Assembly (NCBI GenBank): GCA_016720655.1
Contig: JADKKE010000032.1
Location: 186,001-250,000 of the forward strand
Reading direction: 5' to 3'
From: Bacteroidota bacterium
Lineage (GTDB): Bacteria > Bacteroidota > Bacteroidia > AKYH767-A > 2013-40CM-41-45
DNA length: 64,000 bases
Made by a program: the position numbers and the translations under genes. Shown here in pieces: positions 18,344 to 29,000 of this stretch. The notes beneath the pieces are model-generated. The model saw only the letters and a list, made by a program, of their open reading frames with translations, was not told the DNA's origin and did not search any database. Each line of letters opens with the position of its first letter. The stretch's first letter is position 1.

Positions 18344-19060
18344 ATGAAAACAATTAAAAATTCTTTCATCTTCGCAGCGGTACTTCTACTTGTTGGAACA
18401 TCCTGTAAAAAAGATTGGAATGGCGTTCGCGGTACTGGCGCTATCATTATTGAAAATCGTCCACTCTCCGGTTTTACAGGTGTGGATTATCACCTCGACG
18501 GTCGCGTGAACATTGTTCATGATTCAGCTTTCTATGTACTGGTTATTACGTATGCAAATTATCAACCCCTGATACATTTGCATGTCGAGAATGGTAAATT
18601 GATTGTGGATTCCTATAAATCTTTGCGTGACGATGAAATCACATTAGAAATTCACATGCCTGTTCTGGAGTCAATGTATATGGCGGGATCTGGACGCATG
18701 TATACTTCCGGAATTTTTTCAAATGTAAGTTTAGTTGCACAAATGAGTGGCTCTGGTTCGATTGATTATTTTGGAAATGTTCAATCTGTCAACGCAAAGA
18801 TCTCCGGTTCCGGAAATATCACCTTGAATGGTTCTGCACAGTCAGCAAAAATGACAATAAGTGGATCCGGAGACATTCATGCATATGGAATGACGTGCGA
18901 AAGTAACGAGGCGACGATCAGTGGATCAGGGACGATTGAAACGACGACCAATATCTCTTTAACAGGAACTATTTCAGGAATCGGAACCATTCGTTACCGT
19001 GGTACCCCTACGGTTACTTCTCACATATCGGGTTCAGGACATATCGTACATCAGAACTGA
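18344..19060 (+). CDS. Head-GIN-domain (DUF2807) lipoprotein
   Basis: This 238-residue protein has a lipoprotein signal (LLLVGTSCKKDW, lipid-attached cysteine near residue 22). A right-handed beta-helix-like array follows, with repeated SGSG turns (AGSGRMY, MSGSGSI, ISGSGNI, ISGSGDI, ISGSGTI, ISGSGHI) about every 20 residues. This is the DUF2807 'putative auto-transporter adhesin head GIN' family, common in Bacteroidota, with no proven biochemical role. It probably sits in the periplasm or on the cell surface. It follows a copy of the predicted ECF promoter, so it may be a regulon member of the sigma factor at 14881. Confidence 0.88.
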   Translation: MKTIKNSFIFAAVLLLVGTSCKKDWNGVRGTGAIIIENRPLSGFTGVDYHLDGRVNIVHDSAFYVLVITYANYQPLIHLHVENGKLIVDSYKSLRDDEITLEIHMPVLESMYMAGSGRMYTSGIFSNVSLVAQMSGSGSIDYFGNVQSVNAKISGSGNITLNGSAQSAKMTISGSGDIHAYGMTCESNEATISGSGTIETTTNISLTGTISGIGTIRYRGTPTVTSHISGSGHIVHQN

Positions 19061-19181
19061 ATCGAAAACATCCGTTTGCTTCCGTAGAAAAAAATCACGG
19101 TTGAATTAATCGCAAAAATAAAATCAAAAAACATTCACCAAGGGAAATCTCTTGCATGGTTTACCATTTTAAAACACTCAA

Positions 19182-21548
19182 ATGAAACTTCGCCCATCTC
19201 TCTTCCTATTTATATTTCTTTATCTGACAAATGTTCTCGCACTAAAAAGTCAATCACTCACGCAAACAGTTCGTGGAACCGTAGTTGATCAAATTTCACA
19301 GTCTCCACTTCCTGGCGCAAATGTTATTTTGCTGAATTCTGATCCTTTCAATGGAACAGCAACAGATATGGATGGCAATTTTAAACTGCAGAATATTCCT
19401 GTAGGTAAACAACATTTCAAAATTACTTTTCTAGGATACAAAGAATTCATTCTTCCAAATGTTACAGTGACTTCCGGGAAAGAAGAAGTCTTGACAATTT
19501 CACTGGAAGAAAATGTGATCCTTGGAAAAGAGGTAACCATTACTGATAAAATTGAAAAAAACAAACCCTTGAATGAATACAGCGCAGTGAGTGCTCGTAC
19601 ATTTTCGGTTGAAGAGACACAAAAATATGCAGCTGCAGTGAACGATCCCGCGCGTATGTCGACATCGTATGCCGGTGTTGTATCGACAGATGATGGTAAT
19701 AATGCAATTACGATCAGGGGCAATTCACCGAATGGTTTGTTGTGGAGAATGGAAGGCGTTGAAATTCCTAATCCGAATCACTTTAGTAATGTCGGCACAG
19801 CAGGAGGAGGAATTTCGATTCTGAGTTCGCAAGTTCTCACCAATTCCGATTTCATGACAGGAGCATTTCCTGCAGAGTATGGCAATGCACTTTCCGGAGT
19901 CTTTGATTTGAAGTTACGTCGGGGGAATAATCAGAAAAGCGAACAGACTATACAGGTTGGATTCCTTGGAACTGATCTCGCTGTGGAAGGCCCGTTTAAA
20001 AAAGGATACGATGGTTCCTATTTGGTGAATTACAGGTACTCAACACTTTCGATTCTTGGTAAACTCGGTGTGAATATCGGTACAGCAACTACCAATTTTC
20101 AGGATCTCTCTTATAATTTCTACTTGCCTACTAAAAAATCAGGAACATTTACTTTATTCGGATTCGGCGGACTCAGTTCGCAGTTTGCCGATGCGGATAA
20201 AGACTCAACGAAATGGAACAGTTTCTATGATAAGTTCAATTGGGACTTTACATCCAATACAGGAGCCGCCGGACTGACCCATTTTATTCAACTGAACAAC
20301 AGGACATATTTGAAAACATCCCTTGTCGCATCCGGAACCGGTAAAACCTATAGTGAAGAGGAGCTGGATACAAACTATGAAGGCATTCCTCAAGGCGAGT
20401 TGAATTATGGTGAGAAAAAAGTAGCCTTGAATTCTATTCTTACGAGAAAGATTAATTCCAGGCATAGTTATAAAGCAGGAATTATTGCTACAGAAATTTT
20501 CTATAATCTCTTAAACACAGAATTGGTAAAGGAAAGTGGTAGTATTGAAACCCGGATAAATGAAAAAGGTGAAACAATGACCCTTCAGTCATTTGCACAA
20601 TGGAATTTCCGAGCAAGTGATAATGTAACGTTCAACGCCGGTTTGCATTACCTGGTTCTTACTTACAATAAAACGTTTTCTCTCGAGCCACGGGCTTCCA
20701 TTAAGATTGAATTGAGTCCGAAGCAGTCGATTAGTTTAGGCTATGGATTGCATAGTCAGCTGCAACCGATTGGTGTGTATTTTGCAAAAAATAGAAATCC
20801 CGATGGATCAATCTTTCAACCAAACAAAGAGCTGGGACTTACAAAGGCGAACCACTATGTGCTGAGCTATGATCATTCCCTTTCGGATTTTTTACATTTT
20901 AAACTTGAAACATATTACCAGCAATTGTTTAATGTACCGGTGAGCATGGATCCAACGAGTACTTTTTCAATCCTGAATAGTGAAGGCGGATATACGAATG
21001 AAGCACTTGACAATAATGGTAAGGGTCGAAACTATGGAGTGGAATTAACATTCGAACAATTCCTGCATCATGATTTCTATTTTCTGCTCTCTTCTTCTGT
21101 TTTTGATTCAAAATATCGGGCAACAAATGGAAATTGGTACAATACACGTTTCAATGGAAATTTTGCAACGACATTTACTGCTGGAAAAGAAATTAAAACC
21201 GGACCAGGGTTTAAAAACCGTATTGTAGGAGTGAATATTAAAACGATTTATGCAGGTGGATTGAGAAATACTCCAATTGACCTGAATGAATCCAAACTTC
21301 AAGGGGAAACAGTTTACCAGGATGATGAAGCCTATTCACTGAAAGCGAAGGATTATTTCCGCACAGATGTGAAATTCAGTTTGCGCAGGAACAGACCTAA
21401 AAGTACTGTCACTTGGAGTATTGATATCCAGAATGTAAGTAATACAAAAAATATTTTCGGAGATTATTTTGATCCACTATCCGGTACAACGAAAACAAGC
21501 TATCAGGCTCCATTAATACCTATACTCAGTTACAAAATGGATTTTTAA
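19182..21548 (+). CDS. TonB-dependent outer membrane receptor with carboxypeptidase-like domain
   Basis: A 788-residue protein with a signal peptide (LFLFIFLYLTNVLALKSQS). A carboxypeptidase-regulatory-like domain follows (VRGTVVDQISQSPLPGANV, residues about 30-115), then a plug domain (AITIRGNSPNGLLWRMEGVE, near 180-200) and a long beta-barrel ending in LSYKMDF, with a terminal phenylalanine as expected for barrel insertion. Relatives import siderophores, metals or other ligands in a TonB-powered way. There is no SusD partner and no STN domain, so it is not a SusC pair nor an obvious FecA signal receptor. The ligand cannot be told. A strong terminator follows. Confidence 0.88.
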   Translation: MKLRPSLFLFIFLYLTNVLALKSQSLTQTVRGTVVDQISQSPLPGANVILLNSDPFNGTATDMDGNFKLQNIPVGKQHFKITFLGYKEFILPNVTVTSGKEEVLTISLEENVILGKEVTITDKIEKNKPLNEYSAVSARTFSVEETQKYAAAVNDPARMSTSYAGVVSTDDGNNAITIRGNSPNGLLWRMEGVEIPNPNHFSNVGTAGGGISILSSQVLTNSDFMTGAFPAEYGNALSGVFDLKLRRGNNQKSEQTIQVGFLGTDLAVEGPFKKGYDGSYLVNYRYSTLSILGKLGVNIGTATTNFQDLSYNFYLPTKKSGTFTLFGFGGLSSQFADADKDSTKWNSFYDKFNWDFTSNTGAAGLTHFIQLNNRTYLKTSLVASGTGKTYSEEELDTNYEGIPQGELNYGEKKVALNSILTRKINSRHSYKAGIIATEIFYNLLNTELVKESGSIETRINEKGETMTLQSFAQWNFRASDNVTFNAGLHYLVLTYNKTFSLEPRASIKIELSPKQSISLGYGLHSQLQPIGVYFAKNRNPDGSIFQPNKELGLTKANHYVLSYDHSLSDFLHFKLETYYQQLFNVPVSMDPTSTFSILNSEGGYTNEALDNNGKGRNYGVELTFEQFLHHDFYFLLSSSVFDSKYRATNGNWYNTRFNGNFATTFTAGKEIKTGPGFKNRIVGVNIKTIYAGGLRNTPIDLNESKLQGETVYQDDEAYSLKAKDYFRTDVKFSLRRNRPKSTVTWSIDIQNVSNTKNIFGDYFDPLSGTTKTSYQAPLIPILSYKMDF

Positions 21549-21549
21549 T

Positions 21550-21610
21550 ATTCACCTAATTTGGAGTAGGTGAATGTCGACCCTCTGCTGAAATTTGGCA
21601 GGGGGTTTTT
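21550..21610 (+). terminator. Double-hairpin rho-independent terminator
   Basis: First hairpin: ATTCACCTA (21550-21558) with TAGGTGAAT (21567-21575). Second hairpin: CCCTCTGC (21581-21588) with GCAGGGGG (21598-21605), with one G-T pair, directly followed by TTTTT (21606-21610). It ends the TonB-receptor transcript. Confidence 0.85.
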
Positions 21611-21636
21611 AGTGTCTTGATGAAAAAACATGCAAA

Positions 21637-22842
21637 CTATATTTTTACATTAAGGTGTTCAGATGCATTGTAACGGACCATATCGTAAACAATTTTTACC
21701 CAAATCATTACGCATGGCAAAGCTTTTAGAGCATAGGGTTTCACATAAGTGACTCGTATGAATTTAGGGAAGAGATCGGTTGCTGAAAGCGAGGTCAGGA
21801 TGAAAGCAAAAAGGAATAGGGCAAGATTGGTCCTTGAAAATGGAGAAGCAAAATACCAGATACAAATTCCAATCATTGCCACAATAAAAGTTGGAGATTC
21901 GGCTTTGTGATTAAAAATAATAATCCAAATCAACACCGATGCGAGAGCAAAAATCCGAAACGTGAGTTCACGATAGTTTTTTCGAAACAAAAATGGCACA
22001 AGAAACAGTAAACATCCAGGTATTAGAACAAGGTTTTTATTGATATCAAGGTTGAACCAGGTATTGATAATGCCCACAACGGATAAACTATAAGCGCTTT
22101 GATAATCGTTAGCTAACATATTCCCCCAGCTCTGATAGAGAAAAACCAGCTGTTGGAAACTAATGATCAGCAGTGGCAGACAGAAAAACACCATCATCCA
22201 CAAGAATGAATAAAACACAGCTTTCATTTTATTCGGATAAAACAGGAATAACGCAATTCCTACGATTCCAAAAATTTTAATATATACAGAAGCTATTATG
22301 CAAAAAGTTGCCAACAGCAGTTTGTCTTTTTCCATGAATGCAAAACTCAGAATCAGCAGTCCGGCCATCAGCGCGTTAGACTGAGAATTTTGCATCGATG
22401 TCATCAATTCAAAAATGCAAATCAATAGTGTGAGTCCTTTTTGTTTTAGATTTAGTTTTGGAAGAGAATAAACTGCAATACACAGGATTAATGCATTGAG
22501 CAAATTCCACAAGGCTAACCCTATTGCATCCGGGAAGAATGCAAAAAAGCCCATAGCGAAAGAAAATGTAGGGCTGTATTTATACAGGTCCCAATGTTCT
22601 TCCGGGTAGGATTTATAGATATCTTTATTAGAAGAAAGATGTTCAAATGAGTTTTTAAAAATGATGTAATTATTATAATGGGTGTACGTTTTTTGAACCT
22701 CAGGATAATACTCGCTCTTTTTGAGAATTGATTGTACTCCGGCACCGATTGCAAAGAATGAAAGGAGGAGTCCGACTAAAAATGGTTTTGAAATGAATTT
22801 CTCGACTAAAAGATTCCAGCTGTTGGCAAAAGTGGCAGACAT
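21637..22842 (-). CDS. GT87-like (DUF2029) integral membrane mannosyltransferase-type protein
   Basis: This is a 401-residue polytopic protein with about ten membrane segments. The large first periplasmic loop ends in DLYKYSPTFSFAMGFFAFFP, and SQSNALMAGLLILSF follows around residues 155-170. Both resemble the GT-C type GT87/DUF2029 family, which uses polyprenyl-phosphate sugars outside the cytoplasmic membrane. It is a single gene flanked by terminators on both sides. No glycan cluster is adjacent, so acceptor and sugar are unknown. Confidence 0.75.
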   Translation of the reverse strand: MSATFANSWNLLVEKFISKPFLVGLLLSFFAIGAGVQSILKKSEYYPEVQKTYTHYNNYIIFKNSFEHLSSNKDIYKSYPEEHWDLYKYSPTFSFAMGFFAFFPDAIGLALWNLLNALILCIAVYSLPKLNLKQKGLTLLICIFELMTSMQNSQSNALMAGLLILSFAFMEKDKLLLATFCIIASVYIKIFGIVGIALFLFYPNKMKAVFYSFLWMMVFFCLPLLIISFQQLVFLYQSWGNMLANDYQSAYSLSVVGIINTWFNLDINKNLVLIPGCLLFLVPFLFRKNYRELTFRIFALASVLIWIIIFNHKAESPTFIVAMIGICIWYFASPFSRTNLALFLFAFILTSLSATDLFPKFIRVTYVKPYALKALPCVMIWVKIVYDMVRYNASEHLNVKI

Positions 22843-22956
22843 TTTCAGAAATTGACAGATAAGTGGGAAATTGATTGCTAAAAGTAGAAAATTACGGGGA
22901 TTAAAGAAACCTTTACACTTTCGCTATTTATTTTGTGTTTAATGTTCCAAAATTAA

Positions 22957-22989
22957 AAAAGGGTTGTCTGAACATCAGACAACCCTTTT
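22957..22989 (-). terminator. Terminator of the giant repeat-protein gene
   Basis: A 14-base perfect stem: AAAAGGGTTGTCTG (22957-22970) with CAGACAACCCTTTT (22976-22989) around a five-base loop. It reads into a T-run on the minus strand, 20 bases after the stop at 23010. It may also work in the other direction. Confidence 0.85.
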
Positions 22990-23009
22990 GAATTAAAATA
23001 AGTTGATTT

Positions 23010-26000
23010 TTATTCTCGAATTAAAGTCAATCTTCCGGTTTCGATTGCATCACCACAAATAATTTTGAAGAGATATACACCATCTGCATTTTCTTTTGCG
23101 TCCCATTTCACCAGATAAGTTTTGTCTTTTTCCATGGTTCCATCAAACAAGACTGCAACTTTCCTTCCATCCAGAGAGTAGATTTCAATTCTGCCATTCT
23201 CAGAATCAAAATTATTTCGGAATTCAATTGTTGTGGTACTACTGAGTGGATTCGGGTAAGCAGTGACTACAAGTGCAGGCAATGTTACTTTGTAAGTCTC
23301 ACGAATGATTGTCCCTTCAGCATCTGTGATTTCAACTTCATATACACCTGGTGATGTTACATCAACCTCAGACGAAGTTTGTGAAGGGTCATTATTCCAA
23401 ACGAAGGAATATGGAGCAATTCCTCCATCCACTTCTGCTGTGAGTGTCCGATCCTTTGGATTCAGTATCATCCTGCAATTTGATCTGCATCTTGTTACTT
23501 GAACACAAGAAGTACTTGATCCGCATCCATTCGTGACTGTAACTGAATAGGAACCAGAGCAATTGACACTAATGCATCTATTGTGTGAACCATTACTCCA
23601 TGTATATGAATAATTCGTACCGAGAGGAGCACACAGGGTGGTGGACTGACCAGAATTGTAACAGCGATTACCGGTGATAGTACTTGAAGGACGTGAACCA
23701 GCTGCGATACAAATTGAAGAAGTGCTGCTGCATCCGCTACTGTTGGTTACAGTAACCGAGTAAGTTCCCGGACCATTGATATTCAGGCAACGATTATGTG
23801 TTCCATTATTCCAGGTATAGGAATAACCTGTCCCACCGGCAACACATAAGGTTGAGCTTTGACCTGCACAAAGTGAAGCGGGCCCGGTAATGGTGCTGTT
23901 CGGTCTTGGATTGACAATAATCACTTTACTGCAAGTGCTTGAACAACCCGCTGAATTTGTCACGGTAACAGAATACGTTCCTCCGGTATTCACAGTAAGA
24001 CAACGACCATGTGTACCATTGTTCCAGGTATAAGAGTAACCTGATCCGGCAGGAGCACACAAAGTAGCTGATTGTCCCTGGCAAATGGAATTGTTACTTC
24101 CGCATCCCGTTACAGATATGTTGCAAGATGGTCCAGCGCTTACATAAATTGTTTTGCTACATGTACTGCTACATCCACCAGCATTCGTTACTGTAACACT
24201 GTATGTGCCGGCGGAAGTCACGGAAATACATTGTGTGCGCAATCCATTGCTCCACAGATAAGAATAGCCTTGTCCTGATGGTGCACACAACTGAACCGTT
24301 TGTCCCTGACAAATAGTGTTGTTGCTGCCACAACCGGTGGTGGTGATGTTGCAGGAAGGAATGGAACTTACATAAATGGTTTTGGTACATGTACTGCTGC
24401 AGCCACTGCTATTCGTTACTGTCAGCGTGTATGTTCCTGCTGCAGTAACACTGATGCACTGACTGTGCAGTCCGTTGCTCCATGAATATGAATATCCATT
24501 TCCTGAAGGTCCGCACAACTGTACTGATCTGCCTTGACAAATAGTATTGTTGCTGCCACATCCCGTTGCTGTAATTGTGCATGAAGGTGCCTGGCCAACT
24601 GAAATTGTTTTACTGCAAGTACTGCTACATCCGGTACCATTTGAAACTGTTACAGTGTAAGTTCCGGCCGTTGTTACGTTAATGCATTGAGTATGCAATC
24701 CATTGCTCCAGTTATAAGTGTAACCGGAACCGGCAGGTGCACATAACTGAGCAGTTTGTCCCTGACAAATTGAATTATTATTCCCACAACCAGTAGCAGA
24801 AATTGTACAGGAAGGTACTGTCTTGCTACTAACTATTACATCAACCAAACTATCGCAATGCAGTGCAGTTGAATAGTTGTGTGAATAGGTTCCACCGGAT
24901 GTGACCACTTGTCCCCATGGAAGAGTATAAGATCCACCCTGACAGAAAGAAGCAGTGCTTGATGTATGATAAGCAGCATTCACGGTTATATTAATTGTAA
25001 CGAGGCTATCACATCCTGCTTGCGAAGAATACGTGTGAGGATACGGGCCTGCACTTGTTGCTGTTCCGCCCCAAGGTAAAGAGTACGAACCACCCTGACA
25101 GATCGCATGTGATTCGGAAGTCGAATACGTTTGGTTTACGGTGATATTAATCGTTACCAAACTATCACATCCTGCCTGCGAAGAATATGTGTGTGGATAC
25201 GGACCTGCACTTGTTGCTGTTCCGCCCCATGGCAATGGATACGAACCACCGTCACAAATCGCATGCGTTTCAGAAGTAGAATACGTTTGATTTACGGTGA
25301 TATTAATCGTTACCAAACTATCACATCCTGCCTGCGAAGAATATGTGTGTGGATACGGACCTGCACTTGTTGCTGTTCCGCCCCAAGGTAAAGAGTACGA
25401 ACCACCCTGACAGATCGCATGTGATTCGGAAGTCGAATACGTTTGGTTTACGGTGATATTAATCGTTACCAAACTATCACATCCTGCCTGCGAAGAATAC
25501 GTGTGAGGATACGGACCTGCACTTGTTGCTGTTCCTCCCCATGGCAATGGATACGAACCACCGTCACAAATCGCATGAGTTTCAGAAGTTCCACCGTCAC
25601 AGATCGCATGTGTTTCTTAAGTTGAATATGTTTCCTTCACATCGTTATTGATCGCTTCCACACTATCACATCCTGCCTGTGTACAGTTCGTGTGAGGATA
25701 TGGACCGGCACTTGTTGCTGTTCCACCCCAAGGCAATGGATACGATCCACCGTCACAAATCGCATGTGTTTCAGAAGTAGAATACGTTTGATTTACGGTG
25801 ATATTAATCGTTACCAAACTATCACATCCTGCCTGCGAAGAATACGTGTGAGGATATGGACCTGCACTTGTTGCTGTTCCACCCCAAGGCAATGGATACG
25901 ATCCACCGTCACAAATTGCATGCGTTTCAGAAGTTGAATATGTTTGATTTACATCAATATTGATTGTTACCAAACTATCACATCCTGCCTGCGAAGAATA

Positions 26001-29000
26001 TGTGTGAGGATATGGACCTGCACTTGTTGCTGTTCCACCCCAAGGCAATGGATACGAACCACCGTCACAGATCGCATGCGTTTCTGAAGTTGAATATGTT
26101 TGATTTACATCAATATTGATTGTTACCAAACTATCACATCCTGCCTGCGAAGAATATGTGTGTGGATACGGACCTGCACTTGTTGCTGTTCCGCCCCAAG
26201 GCAATGGATACGATCCACCGTCACAAATCGCATGCGTTTCAGAAGTTGAATACGTTTGATTTACATCAATATTGATTGTTACCAAACTATCACATCCTGC
26301 CTGCGAAGAATACGTGTGGGATATGGACCTGCACTTGTTGCTGTTCCACCCCATGGCAATAGATACGAACCACCCTGACAGATCGCATGCGTTTCTGAAG
26401 TTGAATACGTTTGATTTACGGTGATATTAATCGTTACCAAACTATCACATCCTGCCTGCGAAGAATACTGTGAGGATATGGACCGGCACTTGTTGCTGTT
26501 CCACCCCATGGCAATGGATACGAACCACCGTCACAGATCGCATGCGTTTCTGAAGTTGAATATGTTTGATTTACGGTGATATTAATCGTTACCAAACTAT
26601 CACATCCTGCCTGCGAAGAATACGTGTGAGGATACGGACCTGCACTTGTTGCTGTTCCGCCCCAAGGCAATGGATACGATCCACCCTGACAGATCGCATG
26701 CGTTTCTGAAGTTGAATACGTTTGATTTACGGTGATATTAATCGTTACAAGACTATCACATCCTGCCTGCGAAGAATATGTGTGAGGATATGGACCGGCA
26801 CTAGTTGCTGTTCCACCCCAAGGCAATGGATACGAACCACCGTCACAGATCGCATGCGTTTCTGAAGTTGAATATGTTTGATTTATGGTGATATTAATCG
26901 TTACCAAACTATCACATCCTGCCTGCGAAGAATAAGTGTGAGGATATGGACCTGCACTAGTTGCTGTTCCTCCCCAAGGCAATGGATACGATCCACCCTG
27001 ACAGATCGCATCGTTTCTGAAGTTGAACACGTTGATTTACGGTGATATTAATCGTTAAGACTATCATCCTGCCTCGAATAATGGCGGATGGACCGGCACT
27101 AGTTGCTGGTCCACCCAAGGCAATGGATACGAACCACCGTCACAGATCGCATGCGTTTCTGAAGTTGAATATGTTTGATTTATGGTGATATTAATCGTTA
27201 CCAAACTATCACATCCTGCCTGCGAAGAATACGTGTGAGGATACGGACCTGCACTTGTTGCTGTTCCTCCCCATGGCAATGGATACGATCCACCGTCACA
27301 AATCGCATGTGTTTCAAGTAGAATACGTTTGATTTACGGTGATATTGATTGTTACCAAACTATCACATCCTGCCTACGAAGGATACGTATGAGGGTATGG
27401 ACCTGCACTGTGTGCTGTTCCACCCTAAGGCAATGGATACGATCCACCGTCACAAATCGCATGTGTTTCAGAAGTTGAATATGTTTGATTTACATCAATA
27501 TTGATTGTTACCAAACTATCACATCCTGCCTGCGAAGAATATGTGTGAGGATACGGACCGGCACTAGTTGCTGTTCCTCCCCATGGCAATGGATACGATC
27601 CACCGTCACAAATCGCATGTGTTTCAGAAGTTGAATACGTTTGATTCACTACTAGTTCAGTTGTAATCGTACTGTCACAACCAGCTTGATTCGGAATATG
27701 AGTGACATACGTACCTGCTGTTGTCTGTGCTGTGCCCCCTGGTGGAGTATAACTTTGTCCAAGACAAATTGGAACAGTTGTATTGCTGCTGCTGTTCGCG
27801 GTTGATAAAGTCACATAAGCGGTATCTCTTCCGATACAACCATTGAGAGGATTCGTTACTGTGAGAACATAGGTTCCGACAGCATTAACAGTTGGAGTCG
27901 CTGAATTTGGATTCAGGGAAATATTTCCATCTGTTGTCGTCCATGCAAATTGTGCATTTGCTGTGGTCGATGAACCATCCAGAGTTGTACTTCCGGCTAC
28001 ACAAAGGAATTGTTTATCCTGACCTGCATTTGCATTCACAACAGGTGGTTCAGAGATTGTAAAAATATTGCTCGCGGTACAATTCCCGTTGTCTGTAACA
28101 GTCACTGTATAGGTTCCTGGTGCGAGACCCGATAGAGTTTGAGTATGATCTCCCGTATTCCAGTCATATGTGAATGGAGCAACGCCATCTGAATGTGCAG
28201 TGATGGATCCATCGTGAGCGCCATTACAGGTAACATTGTTTACATCGGCGGTAACTGTTACAATTCTCACTGTAACCACCTGGTCAGCGGCACCGGCAAG
28301 AATACAGGCATCGCCACCAATGATCCGTCGGAAGAAAGTTTTTACATACAACTGGCCGATTGTGGCACCGGGAAGGTCTTGAGCATTGGCACCACTGATC
28401 GGATCCCAGTTTATACTGTCAGTACTAATCTGCCATTGATAGGTTGTAGCCGAAGGCAATGCAGGATAGGGAGAAGTAACACCATGTCGAATAATCGTCG
28501 GCAGGACATACGCTGGAATGGAACCCGGTAAATCATCTGGGATAGTTCCCGCACAAATCGTCTGGTTACCCGTAATAGTATTTCCGAGCAGGTCAGGAGG
28601 ATTTGCCCAAACAACTAAACCCGGTTCATATGGAGTAGTACTCACGCGAGTCGTATTGAGTGCACCTTGTGTAAGTGGAATGTTATTCGATTTGGAAGTA
28701 ACAATTGTATAAATCCTGCAATTGTAAAATTTAATTCCTCTTTCTCCAACAGGATCATAATCATCACCGGCTCCACCATAATACGTACTGAACAAGAGTT
28801 CTGATAAGTCTGATTTTAATTTACAAAATATCTTATCATTGTTTCCAAGATTTGTTGTTTGCAATGGAACATTCGGGCTTGTTGTTACGGGAAAGTTGGT
28901 ACTGTTGGTATATCCAAAAATATACACATCATTGTTCAAATCAGTATTCAATCCCATCATGTTCACTTCGTTTGCACTTCCTCCCAGATAGGTAGAAGAA

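Noticed and set aside
24072..25937. Plus-strand ORFs rich in Cys/Thr/Arg opposite the giant repeat gene
   Set aside because: Their repeats are only the reverse reading of the coding array; the minus-strand frame has the signal peptide and sorting domain.
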